Positions 7,361 through 14,863 of a DNA stretch of 28,570 bases are shown here, one piece after another. The stretch comes from Sulfurovum sp. UBA7648 (GTDB lineage: Bacteria; Campylobacterota; Campylobacteria; Campylobacterales; Sulfurovaceae). Where the stretch lies: contig DLIG01000021.1 of NCBI GenBank assembly GCA_002483605.1, positions 39,888 to 68,457 of the forward strand, in the 5' to 3' direction. The notes under the pieces were generated by a model, which was not told where the DNA came from, made no database searches, and saw nothing but the letters and a program-made list of their open reading frames with translations. The stretch's first letter is position 1. Every line of letters begins with the position of its first letter. The translations under genes and the position numbers were made by a program.

Positions 7361-9183
7361 ATAGATTTATACAGGATACACAAAAGATTTATGATGAGTT
7401 GACTTCTAGACAAGATAATCTCAATAGTTACTTTAGATTAACCCATGAGTCCCATGGTGAAGCCGACAAGGCCGTAAATGAGTTTTTGAATTTTATTGAT
7501 GTAGAAAGAAATGAAGACAGCACTATGGCAGCACTTACCCGCATAGTAAATCTGCGCGAGGATGCATTGGAGCAAGTATTGCAAAAGATGGGATATCATA
7601 GCGAGGATATCATAGCCAAAAAAGAGTTAGCCTATCAGTGGACAAGCAAGCTTCATACAGCCAGACATGAATCGCTTTTAAAATGGATAGAAGAACATGA
7701 ACTTTTAACACCGTTTTATCGCACTCTTTTAAGAGGCGTCCATAATATCGGGATCTCCATGAGTATCTGGCAGAGTGAGTGGACGAATCATATCATCCAT
7801 ACTATCAATCGTGAACTTTTACGTCAGTTTGAAGGTGATGATAAAGCCGTATTGGCTTATTTGCATGAATATAGCCTATTGGATAAAGACACTTTTGGTG
7901 TAGTAAGTGATAGATGTTATTCTGTTTTGGATAAAGATATAGACGGGAATCATTGTGCAGTTGCTTATAGCGAAGCATTCACAGATGAGGTAGATAGTGC
8001 ATCTGCGGAGTTATCAAATCTGATAAAACAACTAGAAGTTTTAGAAGATGATATTTGGAGTCAAAAAGAGGCTTGGTTGGAATATTTTCAAGCTATCAAT
8101 GATGCACTTTTGGAGCGTAATGTGTCACATTTGTTATCCAAATGGCAAGAGGTCGATAAAGCTTGGATGAGTATAGTAACTCCATTGCAAGTAGGCCATC
8201 CGTTGGAGTATTATGAAGATCACTACCGTAAAGCCGTAGCTCTTGAGTGGGATGCAAGGATAATCAATCCAAAACTTCAGCATGGCTCCAAAACACGTGA
8301 AAATATTATAGGATTTACAAAAGAATTAGCCGGTATAATAGGCGGTAATGCTGAGCAAACGGCAGCTAATAATATCTTGCAGGTTTCAAAGACACAGCTA
8401 TATATTGGCCAGCCGATGCTTTACTATGCAGCCGAGTTTAATGGATTGTTTTCTGCGCAAGTAGTTCCTAATGATAAAATAATTTCAGACAAGTACGGAC
8501 ACAAGATATTTGCATATAGCGATTTTGTCTTGGCTTCCAAATTGGCAAAGCCCATCATGAGGTTAAGTGTTGAGACAATGGGCGAAGAGTTTGTCAAAAA
8601 TAGCAGAAATTTTGCCGAACATTCTCCAGGGCTATGGCATGAAATTTATGATATCTCTACTATAGGACATGAATTTGGGCATATTTTATGGCTCGACAAC
8701 GAAACAGAAGGAGCCATGAACCAAAGCGGCCAATTTAAGAATATAGAAGAGTTCAAGGCGACTGCCGGGGGATTAATGGCTTTTTTCTATAATGAAAAAG
8801 AGGAGTTAAAAAACCATGTAGTTAATGACTTGGTAAGCAGATCTATCGGGCTTATGGCATGGAGAGAAGTAGGCGAAGTATTGCCGTACTACTGCGAAGG
8901 AGTCATTCATTTGCATATATTATTTGCTTCTGGTGTTATTGATTTTACAGACAAAATAACGATAGATTATAGCAGATATGAAGAGATGAAAAAGAGTTAT
9001 ATTGAGGCTTATCAAAACCTCGCAAGTCATTATATATCCAAAAAAGATGCCAGCGAATATCTATATCGGTATGTGATCAAAGAAGCAGGTGTTTATTTGC
9101 CTATAGAGCCTAGAGTAAAGGCATTTGTAGAACATTATTACGCCAGATACCAAGAGATCGGCCAGCAAACGATCGTATTATGA
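7357..9183 (+). CDS. ciaB: CiaB-family protein with zinc-metalloprotease (M3-like) motif
   Basis: The 608-residue length, all-helical look and overall pattern match Campylobacter invasion antigen B, conserved across Campylobacterota including non-pathogens; this is from memory of the family. The sequence directly shows a gluzincin motif HEFGH (438-442) in TIGHEFGHILW. An EE pair (464-465, in NIEEFKATAGG) 22-23 residues later is a plausible third metal ligand, close to the 25-residue spacing in M3 oligopeptidases. A further segment EVLPYYCEGVIHLH follows near 507-520. No signal peptide or membrane segment is visible. If active it would be a cytoplasmic or effector-like metallopeptidase. Alternatives are a diverged M3 oligoendopeptidase F. 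It is coupled to rdgB by an ATGA overlap, and its stop overlaps the convergent UPF0178 gene by 6 bases. Confidence 0.7.
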   Translation: MNRFIQDTQKIYDELTSRQDNLNSYFRLTHESHGEADKAVNEFLNFIDVERNEDSTMAALTRIVNLREDALEQVLQKMGYHSEDIIAKKELAYQWTSKLHTARHESLLKWIEEHELLTPFYRTLLRGVHNIGISMSIWQSEWTNHIIHTINRELLRQFEGDDKAVLAYLHEYSLLDKDTFGVVSDRCYSVLDKDIDGNHCAVAYSEAFTDEVDSASAELSNLIKQLEVLEDDIWSQKEAWLEYFQAINDALLERNVSHLLSKWQEVDKAWMSIVTPLQVGHPLEYYEDHYRKAVALEWDARIINPKLQHGSKTRENIIGFTKELAGIIGGNAEQTAANNILQVSKTQLYIGQPMLYYAAEFNGLFSAQVVPNDKIISDKYGHKIFAYSDFVLASKLAKPIMRLSVETMGEEFVKNSRNFAEHSPGLWHEIYDISTIGHEFGHILWLDNETEGAMNQSGQFKNIEEFKATAGGLMAFFYNEKEELKNHVVNDLVSRSIGLMAWREVGEVLPYYCEGVIHLHILFASGVIDFTDKITIDYSRYEEMKKSYIEAYQNLASHYISKKDASEYLYRYVIKEAGVYLPIEPRVKAFVEHYYARYQEIGQQTIVL

Positions 9184-9624
9184 TCTTTTTGACAAAAACC
9201 CGTTAAGCCCATCAGCAAATGCCCTAACGGTTCTTGCGTCAATAGCTCTTGGGCCTCCGGTAATCTCACCGCTGCTGCGGAGCTCATCCATTAAGTTTCT
9301 CATTGCAAGAAGATATTTTATATTTTCCTCATTGTAGATAGTTCCTCTTGGATCTAGGGCAATTGCACCTTTGGCGACTATCCTGTCAGCTAGAGGTATA
9401 TCGGCTGTGATGACTAGATCTTCTGCTTCGCACAGCTGGGCTATGCGGTCATCTGCTATATCCATCCCGAGTGAGACGATCTCCATAAAAATATGTTCGA
9501 TATTTGGGATACTTATATTTTTATTGGCAACAAATATCGTAGTAATAGATCTTTTCAGTACAGCACGGAGCAATATCTCTTTGAGAGCATTTGGGAAAGC
9601 ATCGGCGTCAACGAGTATCTTCAT
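9178..9624 (-). CDS. UPF0178 (YaiI/YqxD, DUF188) family protein
   Basis: The 148-residue protein starts MKILVDADAFPN, the family's acidic N-terminal strand (usually DADACPN; here phenylalanine replaces the cysteine). It continues with VANKN, ADDRIAQLCEAEDLVITADIPLA and LDPRGTIY, ending in SGEITGGP; each matches the E. coli YaiI pattern. The conserved aspartates suggest a PIN-like metal-binding nuclease fold, but no activity is established for the family. It begins two bases after the stop of the DEAD-box helicase gene and has no strong ribosome-binding site, so it probably depends on translational coupling with the helicase. The shared transcription hints at an RNA-related job, which is inference. 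Its 3' end overlaps the convergent CiaB-family gene by 6 bases and no terminator is visible there. Confidence 0.9.
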   Translation of the reverse strand: MKILVDADAFPNALKEILLRAVLKRSITTIFVANKNISIPNIEHIFMEIVSLGMDIADDRIAQLCEAEDLVITADIPLADRIVAKGAIALDPRGTIYNEENIKYLLAMRNLMDELRSSGEITGGPRAIDARTVRAFADGLNGFLSKRS

Positions 9625-9626
9625 AT

Positions 9627-10901
9627 CTATTTTCTGTTTTTATCTCTATTGTGTGTATTGTCACTTCGTTTTTTTGGTGCAGACCTGCTGCTTGATTTTG
9701 GACGCTGGTTGCGACTGCGGCCTTTGCCTCCTCCGCCTAAAGATATGGGTTCAGCTTTAATGGAAGGATCGGGTTCAAATCCGTTAACGGTACTTTTGTC
9801 TAAATTCAGTTTTATGAGTTTTTCAATACCGCGAAGATACTCATATTCATCTACGCACACGAGTGACAGTGCTTCTCCCACATTACCGGCTCTTCCGGTA
9901 CGACCTATGCGATGTACATAATCTTCAGCAATGTTTGGAAGTTCTAAGTTGATCACATGAGGAAGGCCATCTATATCCAAGCCCCTAGCAGCTATATCTG
10001 TGGCAACAAGGACTCTGATATTGCCTGCTTTGAAGTCACTTAGGGCTTTCGTTCTAGCGCCTTGGCTTTTGTTGCCGTGAATGGCAGCCGAGGTTATATT
10101 TATTTTTTGGAGATATTCGGAGAGTTTGTTTGCCTGATGTTTGGTGCGCGTAAATACTAGCACCTGAGTCCATTTGTTTTTTTCTATCAGGTGGCCAAGC
10201 AATGCACTTTTACGTTTGCAATCAACCAGTATAACGCTTTGTTTAATCAGCTCGCTTGATGTATTTCTTCTGGCTACTTCTACAATGGCTGGATTGCGCA
10301 GGATAGATTCACATAGTTTTTTTATCTCATCTGAGTAAGTTGCAGAAAATAACAGGTTTTGTCTCTGTTTCGGAAGAAGGGCAATGACTTTGCGAATATC
10401 ACGGATAAATCCCATATCCAGCATTCTGTCTGCCTCGTCCAGGATAAACATTTCTACGCGACTGAGATCAACCGCTTTTTGAGATATAAGATCGAGCAAT
10501 CTTCCAGGGGTTGCGACCAATATATCCACACCATTTTTTAGTGCATTTATTTGCGGATTTATGCCAACCCCGCCAAAAATAACTGCACTTTTAAAAGGAA
10601 GAAATTTACCGTATGCCTTGACGCTTGCTCCGACTTGAGCGGCAAGTTCTCTTGTAGGGGTCAATATCAAAGCTCTAATATGATGTCTTTTTGCTTGCGG
10701 CAGATTATGAGACAGTATCTCTAGCATTGGCAGAGTAAAGCCTGCTGTTTTTCCGGTACCTGTCTGAGCACCAGCGAGCATATCTCGCCCGTCTAATATA
10801 TATGGGATCGCCTGTGCTTGAACAGGTGTCGGCTTGGTGTAGCCTTCTTCGGCAATAGCTTTTAGTATTGGCGCGCTTAGATTTAATTCTTTGAATAACA
10901 T
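9627..10901 (-). CDS. rhlE: DEAD-box ATP-dependent RNA helicase, RhlE-like
   Basis: A 424-residue RNA helicase with all core motifs. Domain 1 has the Q motif (KPTPVQAQAIP, 23-33), Walker A AQTGTGKT (45-52), PTREL (82-86), TPGR (131-134), DEAD (155-158) and SAT (186-188). Domain 2 has LVFTRTK, ATDIAARGLDI and HRIGRTGRAG. From about residue 385 a glycine/serine/arginine/lysine-rich tail of some 35-40 residues, disordered and basic, would bind RNA non-specifically. Such helicases act in ribosome assembly, RNA decay and cold adaptation; the RhlE label rests on the compact core plus basic tail and is tentative. AAGGAA lies 9 bases before the ATG. A minus-strand TATAAT about 60 bases upstream is the likely promoter. 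The downstream UPF0178 gene follows at 2 bases. Confidence 0.93.
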   Translation of the reverse strand: MLFKELNLSAPILKAIAEEGYTKPTPVQAQAIPYILDGRDMLAGAQTGTGKTAGFTLPMLEILSHNLPQAKRHHIRALILTPTRELAAQVGASVKAYGKFLPFKSAVIFGGVGINPQINALKNGVDILVATPGRLLDLISQKAVDLSRVEMFILDEADRMLDMGFIRDIRKVIALLPKQRQNLLFSATYSDEIKKLCESILRNPAIVEVARRNTSSELIKQSVILVDCKRKSALLGHLIEKNKWTQVLVFTRTKHQANKLSEYLQKINITSAAIHGNKSQGARTKALSDFKAGNIRVLVATDIAARGLDIDGLPHVINLELPNIAEDYVHRIGRTGRAGNVGEALSLVCVDEYEYLRGIEKLIKLNLDKSTVNGFEPDPSIKAEPISLGGGGKGRSRNQRPKSSSRSAPKKRSDNTHNRDKNRK

Positions 10902-10959
10902 TTAAATTTCCTTAAGATGGAGGGAGAAAAAGAATAGGAACGAAGTTCTAATTTATCCA

Positions 10960-10965
10960 ATTATA
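10960..10965 (-). promoter_or_regulatory. Promoter -10 of the helicase operon
   Basis: A perfect TATAAT on the minus strand, preceded by GG and an A/T-rich tract, predicts a leader of about 50 bases before the helicase ATG. Directly downstream it reads TTGGATAAATT, nearly identical to the sequence directly downstream of the YajR-like gene's -10. Confidence 0.55.
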
Positions 10966-11043
10966 CCCGGTTTTTTTATATATAGGCTTGATCGAGCTGA
11001 AAGTCATATCTTATCATTTACCAATCTCTAAACACATTTGAGA

Positions 11044-11049
11044 TATAAT
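11044..11049 (+). promoter_or_regulatory. Promoter -10 of the aminotransferase-hisZ-purA operon
   Basis: A perfect TATAAT lies 33 bases before the chosen ATG at 11083, with no good -35 box. Predicted start is near 11056. The position supports starting the gene at 11083 rather than at the upstream in-frame TTG (11038), which lies before the -10. Confidence 0.6.
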
Positions 11050-11082
11050 CATTGCGATTATTACATTTTACTAAGGAAGAGA

Positions 11083-12189
11083 ATGTTACTCTTTACACCC
11101 GGACCAACACCTGTATTAGAAACTGTTAGACAAGCGATGGCTACGGTTACACTGCACCACCGTACCCCTGAATTTGAAGCTATTTTTGGACAAGCCAGAG
11201 ATCATTTGATGAATCTTTTGGGTATGGATGAGTGTGTGATGCTGGCAAGCAGCGGCACTGGAGCTATGCAGGCATGTATGATAAATTTATGCCAAACAAA
11301 AGCACTTACAATCAATTCCGGAAAATTCGGAGAAAGATTTGGCAAGATAGCTGACGCTTTAAACATTCCAAAAGTCGAATTAAAATACGAGTGGGATACA
11401 CCAGCAAGCATAGCTGATGTGGAAAATGCAATTGCTGCCAATTCGGATATTGATGCCGTATGTATTCAAGTCTGCGAAAGTGCGGGCGGCCTTAGACACC
11501 CGGTAGAAGCAATTGCCGCTAGAGTAAAGGAACTTAATTCTAATATAATGGTCATAGCAGACGGTATCACCGCAGTCGGCGTAGAACATATCGATGTGAC
11601 AAATATTGACGCACTCATTACAGGCAGCCAAAAAGCTTTAATGCTTCCTCCTGGACTGGCAATGATAGGTTTATCTGCTAATGCTGTAGCCAAAATTGGC
11701 AGCGGCAAGGATTATTATTTCAATCTTGCAACCGAGATCAAAAACCAACAAAAAAATACAACCGCATGGACAGCGGCTACGACACTTATACAGGGTCTTA
11801 ATGCAATGTTTGATGAGATTCAAAAAGATGGCGGTGTAGAAAAATTATATGCCGACACAGCAAAAAGAGCAAAAGCTACACAAGAATCTCTTAAAGCTCT
11901 AGGGCTTGCTATCTACCCTACTGCTCCTGCACTTGCTATGAGTACAGTTATAGATGATGACGCTGAAGGTATTCGAAAACTTCTCAAAAATAGTTACGGC
12001 GTAAATATCGCTGGAGGCCAAGACCATTTAAAAGGCAAGATTTTCCGTATCAATCAAATGGGGCTCATTCCTGTATATGAAAGTGCATGGGTTGTAAATG
12101 CCATAGAATTAGCACTTGATAATATGGGACGCAGAACATTTGACGGAACTGCTAGTAAAGTCTTTAATGAAGTATATTACAAAGGATAA
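11083..12189 (+). CDS. Class V aminotransferase (alanine/serine-glyoxylate aminotransferase-like)
   Basis: A PLP-dependent fold-type I enzyme of 368 residues. The N-terminal FTPGPTPV and HHRTPEF, then SSGTGAMQA (cofactor phosphate loop), IADGITAVG with the ring-binding aspartate, and GSQKAL with the Schiff-base lysine (K184) followed by PPGL, are the signature of the alanine-glyoxylate / serine-glyoxylate aminotransferase branch. C-terminal GQDHLKGKIFRINQMG is also typical. The true substrates cannot be read from the sequence; serine, alanine or another amino acid with a 2-oxo acid are possible. I start it at ATG 11083, which has AAGGAAGA at 11073-11080 and follows the -10 box; the open frame extends further upstream without a good start. 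It heads a long operon, with hisZ starting 6 bases after its stop. Confidence 0.87.
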   Translation: MLLFTPGPTPVLETVRQAMATVTLHHRTPEFEAIFGQARDHLMNLLGMDECVMLASSGTGAMQACMINLCQTKALTINSGKFGERFGKIADALNIPKVELKYEWDTPASIADVENAIAANSDIDAVCIQVCESAGGLRHPVEAIAARVKELNSNIMVIADGITAVGVEHIDVTNIDALITGSQKALMLPPGLAMIGLSANAVAKIGSGKDYYFNLATEIKNQQKNTTAWTAATTLIQGLNAMFDEIQKDGGVEKLYADTAKRAKATQESLKALGLAIYPTAPALAMSTVIDDDAEGIRKLLKNSYGVNIAGGQDHLKGKIFRINQMGLIPVYESAWVVNAIELALDNMGRRTFDGTASKVFNEVYYKG

Positions 12190-12195
12190 TCTAGC

Positions 12196-13053
12196 ATGAT
12201 ATTCGAACACGAAATTCCTAGTGACTCAAAGCTTTATTTTGGCAAAAGCGCCAAGATAAAAAGAGATATCGAATCTCGCAGCAGCCAGTTGCTTGAATCG
12301 CTTGGATTTGAGGAGATCGTAACTCCTGTGTTTTCTTATCATCAGCATGATAGTTTTGAAGACCAAAGTCAGCTTATCAAGCTCAATGATGACCATAATC
12401 ATATCGTAACTTTAAGAGCTGATTCAACTCCAGACGTTGTGCGTATAGCTACAAAACGACTAGGAAGAAGTATGGAATCTAAAAAATGGTTCTATATCCA
12501 GCCAACGCTGAATTTTCCTACTCAAGAACAGTATCAAATTGGCGGTGAGATTTTACAGGGAAATTTTAGCGAAGCTTTGGATGTGACCATCTCTCTTCTT
12601 GGGGCTTTGGAATTACAGCCTATGCTCCAATTGGCAAATATACGCATCCCGCAGCTTTTGAATGAAAAATACGGTATATCCCTTGAGCTTTTGAAATCCA
12701 TGCAAATCGAAAAAATTTTAGCCAATGATCTGCCTTGGATCGAAAGATTGGTTGCCATCCATACTATAGATGATCTCTCAGATTTGGATATGTTCCCTGA
12801 GGATATCAAGCAAGAGTTGCTCAAAATTAAACTTGAAGCACAGAGATTGGATTATAAGCCGCTTATTATATCGCCGCTCTTTTATGCCAAGATGCGTTAT
12901 TATGACTCTTTGACATTCAAAATGTTTAGCGGCAATGCATTGATCGCCATGGGCGGAGAATATGTGATAGATGAGTTGAAAGCAGCAGGTTTTGCGATAT
13001 ATACCGATGAATGTATAGCGATGAAAATTAGAATAAATGAGGAGAATAAGTGA
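12196..13053 (+). CDS. hisZ: ATP phosphoribosyltransferase regulatory subunit HisZ (short form)
   Basis: HisZ is a catalytically dead relative of histidyl-tRNA synthetase that forms a complex with short-form HisG and makes it sensitive to histidine. The protein shows the class II synthetase-type core: GFEEIVTPVFSYHQ, then TLRADSTPDVVRIATK, KWFYIQPTLNF and YQIGGEILQ. The anticodon-binding domain of HisRS is absent. At 285 residues it is shorter than the 320-400 of many HisZ proteins, mostly through a reduced C-terminal part. Its presence implies that this organism uses short HisG, unlike Campylobacter jejuni which I recall has the long form. It ends in a 4-base GTGA overlap with purA, so histidine feedback control and AMP synthesis share a transcript. 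A HisRS-paralogue with another role cannot be fully excluded. Confidence 0.8.
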   Translation: MIFEHEIPSDSKLYFGKSAKIKRDIESRSSQLLESLGFEEIVTPVFSYHQHDSFEDQSQLIKLNDDHNHIVTLRADSTPDVVRIATKRLGRSMESKKWFYIQPTLNFPTQEQYQIGGEILQGNFSEALDVTISLLGALELQPMLQLANIRIPQLLNEKYGISLELLKSMQIEKILANDLPWIERLVAIHTIDDLSDLDMFPEDIKQELLKIKLEAQRLDYKPLIISPLFYAKMRYYDSLTFKMFSGNALIAMGGEYVIDELKAAGFAIYTDECIAMKIRINEENK

Positions 13054-14300
13054 GTCAAGCAGATATTGTAGTAGGACTTCAATGGGGCGACGAAGGTAAA
13101 GGTAAAATCGTAGATCATATGGCACGCAAAAATGATTTTGTGTGCAGATTTGCAGGCGGTCATAATGCCGGACATACGATAGTAGTAGGCGATAAAAAAT
13201 ATGCTCTTCATCTTGTACCATCAGGCGTATTAAGTGATAGTACGAAAAATATTATCGGTAACGGTGTTGTACTTTCTCCAAAAGATTTTATAAAAGAGTT
13301 AGAGCAATTTGGCAATCTGGAGGGACGGCTGTTTATATCGGACAAGGCTCATTTGCTTTTGCCGTATCACGCTCTTATCGACCAGGCATTCGAAAAGCTT
13401 AAAGGGTCTAATGCGATCGGCACAACAGGCAAGGGCATAGGGCCTGCTTATGAAGATAAAGTTGCCAGAGTGGGACATAGAGTGGGTGAGCTGCAAGATA
13501 CGGCCAAATTAGCTGATAAGATCATGGCACACCTAAATCAACACAAAGCAGTGCTTGATATTTTAGGCGTAGAGATACCTAATGCTGACGATCTAAAGTC
13601 TGAACTGGATGGTTATAAAAAAGCCTTATCTTCGTTTATCGTAGATACTACCCTTTTGATTTGGGATGCACTTAAAAATGATAAAAAAGTTTTACTAGAA
13701 GGCGCCCAAGGAACTATGCTGGATATCGACCATGGTACATATCCGTATGTTACAAGTTCAACAACCATTAGTGCAGGAGCTTGCAGCGGGCTTGGGCTTA
13801 ATGCAAAGGATATCGGTAAAGTTACGGGAATCGCCAAAGCATATTGTACTAGAGTAGGAAATGGACCTTTCCCAAGCGAAGATCTAGGAGGGGATGGTGA
13901 ACTATTACGCGAAAGAGGCCAAGAGTTTGGTACAACTACCGGCAGGCCTCGCAGATGCGGATGGTTTGATGCTGTTGCCATGAGGCATGCAGTTAGAATC
14001 AACGGTGTTGATGGAGTCGCACTTATGAAACTGGATGTTTTAGATGGATTTAACGAGGTAAAAGTTTGCACAGGTTATGAAGTGGACGGCAAAATAATAG
14101 ATTATGTACCATATGATCTTGACGATGCCAAACCAATATATACATCGTTTGCAGGATGGGAGAAAACAGAAGGAATAAGATCTTTTGAAAATTTGCCTGA
14201 TACAGCAAAGGATTATATACTTGCACTTGAAGAGATGATAGGCACAAAAATAAGTATTATATCAACTGGTCCCGATAGAGACGATACTATTATTAGATAA
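13050..14300 (+). CDS. purA: Adenylosuccinate synthetase
   Basis: PurA joins IMP and aspartate using GTP to form adenylosuccinate, the committed step to AMP. The 416 residues are slightly shorter than the E. coli enzyme. Visible are the GTP/Mg loop QWGDEGKGK (11-19, with D14), GGHNAGHT (36-43, with H42), GTTGKGIGPAYEDK, GAQGTMLDIDHGTYPYVTSS and TTTGRPRRCGWFD. The start is GTG at 13050, overlapping the hisZ stop as GTGA, with GAGGAG at 13039-13044 as a strong ribosome-binding site; translation is therefore likely coupled to hisZ. It lies 11 bases before the DUF507 gene. ATP consumption by the histidine pathway and return of AICAR into purine synthesis give the pairing metabolic sense. Confidence 0.97.
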   Translation: MSQADIVVGLQWGDEGKGKIVDHMARKNDFVCRFAGGHNAGHTIVVGDKKYALHLVPSGVLSDSTKNIIGNGVVLSPKDFIKELEQFGNLEGRLFISDKAHLLLPYHALIDQAFEKLKGSNAIGTTGKGIGPAYEDKVARVGHRVGELQDTAKLADKIMAHLNQHKAVLDILGVEIPNADDLKSELDGYKKALSSFIVDTTLLIWDALKNDKKVLLEGAQGTMLDIDHGTYPYVTSSTTISAGACSGLGLNAKDIGKVTGIAKAYCTRVGNGPFPSEDLGGDGELLRERGQEFGTTTGRPRRCGWFDAVAMRHAVRINGVDGVALMKLDVLDGFNEVKVCTGYEVDGKIIDYVPYDLDDAKPIYTSFAGWEKTEGIRSFENLPDTAKDYILALEEMIGTKISIISTGPDRDDTIIR

Positions 14301-14311
14301 AGGAGCAAAGC

Positions 14312-14863
14312 ATGAGATTAAAACCAAACCAGACAAGATATGTTGCCACCAAGATAGGGATCGATTTGGCAAATGCCCCTTTTATACGTATGCCAAAAGG
14401 CAAAGAAGCTGTGGTAGAAGCATGCAAAACTATTATCGATGCAAATCTGGATCAAGAGAGAGCTCTTGATCAAAAAGTCAAAGAGTTGCTTGAAGCCAAC
14501 TTGGAACAAATAGAATTTCAACATGCAGATGAAAGACAACTGTTTTTTATGATCAAAAAGAAGATGGCTCCAGAGTATGGCGTTATTATGAACTATGATG
14601 ACAGATATAATGATCTAGCACACAAGATCCTTGATGAGCTATATGAAAATTATTTGTTAGAATATGATGTCAATGAAAACCAGATAAAGAATATTATTTT
14701 TAAATCTTTCCGTTCTTTTGCAGATGCTTATGAGGAGATAGATGATATAGTATATAAAAAGATCAAACATATGAAAAAAGACATTATTCCCGGGTCTCAA
14801 GACTATGAACTCCTATATGAGAGACTATATCAAGAAGAGCTGATCAGACGAGGGATGCTATAA
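14312..14863 (+). CDS. DUF507 family protein, possible two-repeat form
   Basis: The 183-residue, highly charged, mostly helical protein opens with MRLKPNQTRYVATKI, which I recognise as the DUF507 start. The two halves look related: residues about 1-95 and about 96-183 each have a helix carrying an ANLEQIEF or ENYLLEYD-type segment followed by an F-x-K/IIFKSFRSF-type segment, suggesting an internal duplication. There is no signal peptide, membrane span or catalytic motif. Function is unknown. The gene sits between purA (11 bases away) and carA, whose ATG shares a base with this stop codon (TAATG), so the protein is likely made in step with the carbamoyl phosphate synthetase small subunit. GGAGC upstream of the ATG at 14312 is its ribosome-binding site. 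Confidence 0.75.
   Translation: MRLKPNQTRYVATKIGIDLANAPFIRMPKGKEAVVEACKTIIDANLDQERALDQKVKELLEANLEQIEFQHADERQLFFMIKKKMAPEYGVIMNYDDRYNDLAHKILDELYENYLLEYDVNENQIKNIIFKSFRSFADAYEEIDDIVYKKIKHMKKDIIPGSQDYELLYERLYQEELIRRGML

Noticed and set aside
11038..11082. Upstream TTG-started extension of the aminotransferase
   Set aside because: It lies before the -10 box and has no ribosome-binding site, whereas ATG 11083 has AAGGAAGA and begins right at the conserved FTPGPTP.
12778..13221. 147-codon minus-strand frame opposite hisZ and purA
   Set aside because: It crosses two well supported genes on the other strand and reads as low-quality, tyrosine- and leucine-rich sequence with no motif.
13613..14071. 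152-codon minus-strand frame inside purA
   Set aside because: Serine/proline-rich shadow of purA with no domain or start signal.
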